From Roseovarius sp. UBA3070 (lineage in GTDB: Bacteria > Pseudomonadota > Alphaproteobacteria > Rhodobacterales > Rhodobacteraceae): DNA of 7,983 nt. Under the pieces are notes generated by a model that saw only the letters and a list, made by a program, of their open reading frames with translations, was not told the DNA's origin and did not search any database. Below are positions 6,179 through 7,983 of the stretch, piece by piece. The stretch is from positions 1-7,983 of the forward strand of contig DFBW01000108.1 in assembly GCA_002366775.1 (NCBI GenBank), read 5' to 3'. Position 1 is the stretch's first letter, and each line of letters begins with the position of its first letter. The position numbers and the translations under genes were made by a program.

Positions 6179-6668
6179 GCAACCCGACCTGATCCAGAAT
6201 GAAATCGGCAATCAACGCCGTATCATCAAGGTTAAACACAGGCCGGTCCACTTCAAGCGGCGTATCGCTGGCCACGGCCTGAACGGTGGGATCATCCGGT
6301 GCAATCAGCGCATTGCCGGTTTCATGGCGAAAGGCCTCGATCTTGGGGTGAGTATCGCGCTTGTAGCCTTCCACCAGCACCAGATCGACCGGGGCCAGTT
6401 GCGCCAGAAGTTCGGCCAATGTCGGCTCATCCTCGTCACGCAACTCGTGCATCAGTGCAATGCGTTTGCGTGAGGCCAACAACACCTGCCGCGCACCCGC
6501 CTCGCGGTGGCGATAGCTGTCTTTGCCAGGCTGATCGACGTCAAACACATGGTGGGCATGTTTGACGGTAGACACCGAATGCCCGCGTGCCGTGATTTCG
6601 GCCACCAGCCGCTCCATCAGGCCGGTTTTGCCTGCGTTCTTCCATCCAACTACACCGTAAACTCTCAT
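6168..6668 (-). CDS. mobB: Molybdopterin-guanine dinucleotide biosynthesis protein MobB
   Basis: The protein is 166 residues, a normal length for a single-domain MobB. The Walker A P-loop GWKNAGKTGL is at residues 8-17. The VKHAHHVFDVDQPGKDSYRH region (35-54) matches the conserved histidine/aspartate segment of MobB, and LVLVEGYKRDTHPKIE (96-111) holds the VEGYK signature. MobB is a GTP-binding partner of MobA in attaching GMP to the molybdenum cofactor; it is helpful but not essential in E. coli. The ATG overlaps the mobA stop as ATGA (6665-6668), and AGGAGG (6676-6681) lies seven bases before it inside mobA, so translation is probably coupled. The stop codon lies in the bulge of a hairpin leading into moeA. 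Confidence 0.93.
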   Translation of the reverse strand: MRVYGVVGWKNAGKTGLMERLVAEITARGHSVSTVKHAHHVFDVDQPGKDSYRHREAGARQVLLASRKRIALMHELRDEDEPTLAELLAQLAPVDLVLVEGYKRDTHPKIEAFRHETGNALIAPDDPTVQAVASDTPLEVDRPVFNLDDTALIADFILDQVGLRSA

Positions 6669-7309
6669 GGTTGTGCCTCCTGCATCGCTTGCGCCTGCAC
6701 CAGATCTTCGGGTGTATTGACGTTGAAAAACGGCTTGCCTGCATCCTCAAACGCAGCCTCGCGGCCATCATGTTTGCCAGTCCAGATCACAACCTTTCGC
6801 AATCCGTCTTGTAAGGCCGCGCGCAAATCATCGCGCAACGCCACTGGCCAAAGGCCAAAGGTTGGATGCCGGATGAGGCCTGATCGTGACATGGATTTGG
6901 TGACCTCACCCTGCGCGCGCGGGGTCGCAGCCAGCACCAATGGATTGACCATATCCTGGGCCGCTGCCATCAGGCGATCAACCAGATCAGTTGGGAAATA
7001 CGGCGTATCGGCGGCCACGCTGACAATTGTGTCTACACCCTGTTCAGCCGCCCAATCAAGCCCGGCCAAGACGCCAGCCAATGGCCCGGCATAGCCGTCA
7101 ATACTGTCGGGCAACACAGGTATGCCAAACTGGCTAAATCGCTTGGCATCACCATTGGCATTCAACGCCATTCCCCCCACCTGCGGGGCCAACCGGGCAA
7201 TCACCTGATCCAACAGCGTGCCATCACCCAGTGGCAGCAAGCCCTTGTCACCACCGCCCATGCGCGTGGCAAGACCACCGGCAAGGATAACTCCCAGCGG
7301 GCGCCTCAT
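6665..7309 (-). CDS. mobA: Molybdenum cofactor guanylyltransferase MobA
   Basis: MobA transfers GMP from GTP to the molybdenum cofactor, giving the MGD form used by DMSO-reductase-family enzymes such as formate dehydrogenase. The 214-residue protein carries the nucleotidyltransferase signature LAGGLATRMGGGDKGLLPLG (9-28). GPLAGVLAGL lies at 75-84, the metal-binding aspartate motif AADTPYF at 99-105 (D101), and FFNVNTPEDL at 194-203, which is typical of the C-terminal part of MobA. GAGGA (7316-7320) lies six bases before the ATG. The gene starts 28 bases after fdhD and overlaps mobB by four bases, so it belongs to one operon. Lysines, glycines and the aspartate expected for activity all appear present. 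Confidence 0.95.
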   Translation of the reverse strand: MRRPLGVILAGGLATRMGGGDKGLLPLGDGTLLDQVIARLAPQVGGMALNANGDAKRFSQFGIPVLPDSIDGYAGPLAGVLAGLDWAAEQGVDTIVSVAADTPYFPTDLVDRLMAAAQDMVNPLVLAATPRAQGEVTKSMSRSGLIRHPTFGLWPVALRDDLRAALQDGLRKVVIWTGKHDGREAAFEDAGKPFFNVNTPEDLVQAQAMQEAQP

Positions 7310-7337
7310 CTACGGTCCTCAATCAGCCAGTGTAAGC

Positions 7338-7983
7338 TCATTCGTTTGCCCCTTTGCGCCCAGTCTTGCGCCCCTCATCCGGCACCGCCGCAGGGTCCGC
7401 ATCGCGCAGCAACCGATCTTCACCGCTCAGGCACATAAACCTTTTGCCACGCATCCGCCCGATCAAAGTCAGCCCCACGGCTTGCGCGATCTCAACCCCC
7501 CAGGCCGTAAAGCCCGAGCGCGAAGCCAACACCGGAATGCCCATCAGCGCCGTCTTGATCACCATCTCAGACGTCAGCCGCCCGGTGGTATACAGCAGCT
7601 TGTCATCCGCACTCACAGCTTCGGAAAACATCCAGCCTGCAATCTTGTCCACTGCATTATGGCGGCCCACGTCCTCCATATAAACCAGCGGGCGTGCGCC
7701 CTGACACAACACTGTGCCATGGATGGCCCCCGCCTCCAGATAGAGAGAGGGCGTCTGGTTGATCCGGCTTGCCAGCGCGTAAAGATCCGAGGTTTTCACC
7801 TGCACCTTGGGCAGTTGCACGCCCTCCAGCCCTTCCATCATATCGCCAAATACAGTGCCCACAGCGCAGCCGCTGGTGCGGGTTTTCTTCTTCAGCTTGT
7901 CCTCATAGGTGGTCTGCCCATCGGTGCGCACCACGACAGTTTCCAGATCTTCGTCATAATCCACGCCAGTCACGGTTTCGTCG
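7338..7983 (-). CDS. fdhD: Formate dehydrogenase accessory sulfurtransferase FdhD, partial (5' end outside window)
   Basis: The frame runs off the right edge. The last 214 residues are visible, starting DETVTGVDYDED. FdhD moves sulfur from the cysteine desulfurase IscS to the molybdenum cofactor so that formate dehydrogenase becomes active. Conserved parts are the loop RTSGCAVGTVFGD (35-47 of the fragment), EAGAIHG (83-89), YMEDVGRHNAVDKIAG (101-116), TTGRLTSEMVIKTA (132-145) and PVLASRSGFTAWG (150-162). E. coli FdhD has two cysteines in its loop (Cys121 and Cys124, CxxC); here only the first remains and the second position is glycine. A polar C-terminal tail of about 20 residues ends GRKGANE. 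In Rhodobacter-type genomes the homologue (FdsC) stands next to NAD-dependent formate dehydrogenase genes, which I expect beyond the edge. Confidence 0.93.
   Translation of the reverse strand, partial: DETVTGVDYDEDLETVVVRTDGQTTYEDKLKKKTRTSGCAVGTVFGDMMEGLEGVQLPKVQVKTSDLYALASRINQTPSLYLEAGAIHGTVLCQGARPLVYMEDVGRHNAVDKIAGWMFSEAVSADDKLLYTTGRLTSEMVIKTALMGIPVLASRSGFTAWGVEIAQAVGLTLIGRMRGKRFMCLSGEDRLLRDADPAAVPDEGRKTGRKGANE

Noticed and set aside
5724..6473. Long plus-strand ORF of 249 residues opposite moeA and mobB
   Set aside because: It is antisense to two well-supported genes, spans their junction, and its translation resembles no protein family.

Overview
The window looks like a chromosomal segment of an alphaproteobacterium, most likely a member of the Rhodobacteraceae (Roseobacter group). 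This rests on the moderately GC-rich codon use, the pairing of yeast-Lys1-like and Lys9-like saccharopine enzymes, the fdhD-mobA-mobB-moeA order, and the style of the histidine phosphatase, DUF3775 and MoeA proteins. It is inferred from protein recognition only; no rRNA or other marker gene is present.

Layout. (1) Positions 3-383 (+) hold the C-terminal end of a PepSY-associated membrane protein. (2) Positions 384-548 are a non-coding gap with a perfect 16-bp inverted repeat whose loop is a four-tract G-quadruplex motif. (3) Positions 549-4255 (+) are a tight run: histidine-phosphatase-like protein, glutathione S-transferase-like protein, a lysine-forming saccharopine dehydrogenase (lysine-ketoglutarate reductase role), the decayed remnant of a SemiSWEET/PQ-loop membrane protein, and a glutamate-forming saccharopine dehydrogenase. 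(4) A roughly 100-bp convergent gap follows. (5) Positions 4357-7983 (-), read from right to left, are fdhD (partial), mobA, mobB, moeA, and then a DUF3775 protein.

How the genes work together. The plus-strand pair would convert lysine plus 2-oxoglutarate to saccharopine and then to aminoadipate semialdehyde plus glutamate, the first two steps of saccharopine-route lysine degradation. The minus-strand genes make and deliver the molybdenum cofactor: MoeA inserts molybdenum, MobA adds GMP with MobB as partner, and FdhD sulfurates the cofactor for formate dehydrogenase. The structural formate dehydrogenase genes are probably just outside the right edge.

I see no phage genes, transposases, tRNAs, rRNAs or CRISPR arrays, and no wholly new multi-gene system. 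The most unusual items are the G-quadruplex hairpin at 397-462, the broken PQ-loop gene inside the lysine operon, the imperfect 14-bp hairpin across the mobB stop codon, and the loss of usual active-site residues in the histidine phosphatase and FdhD.
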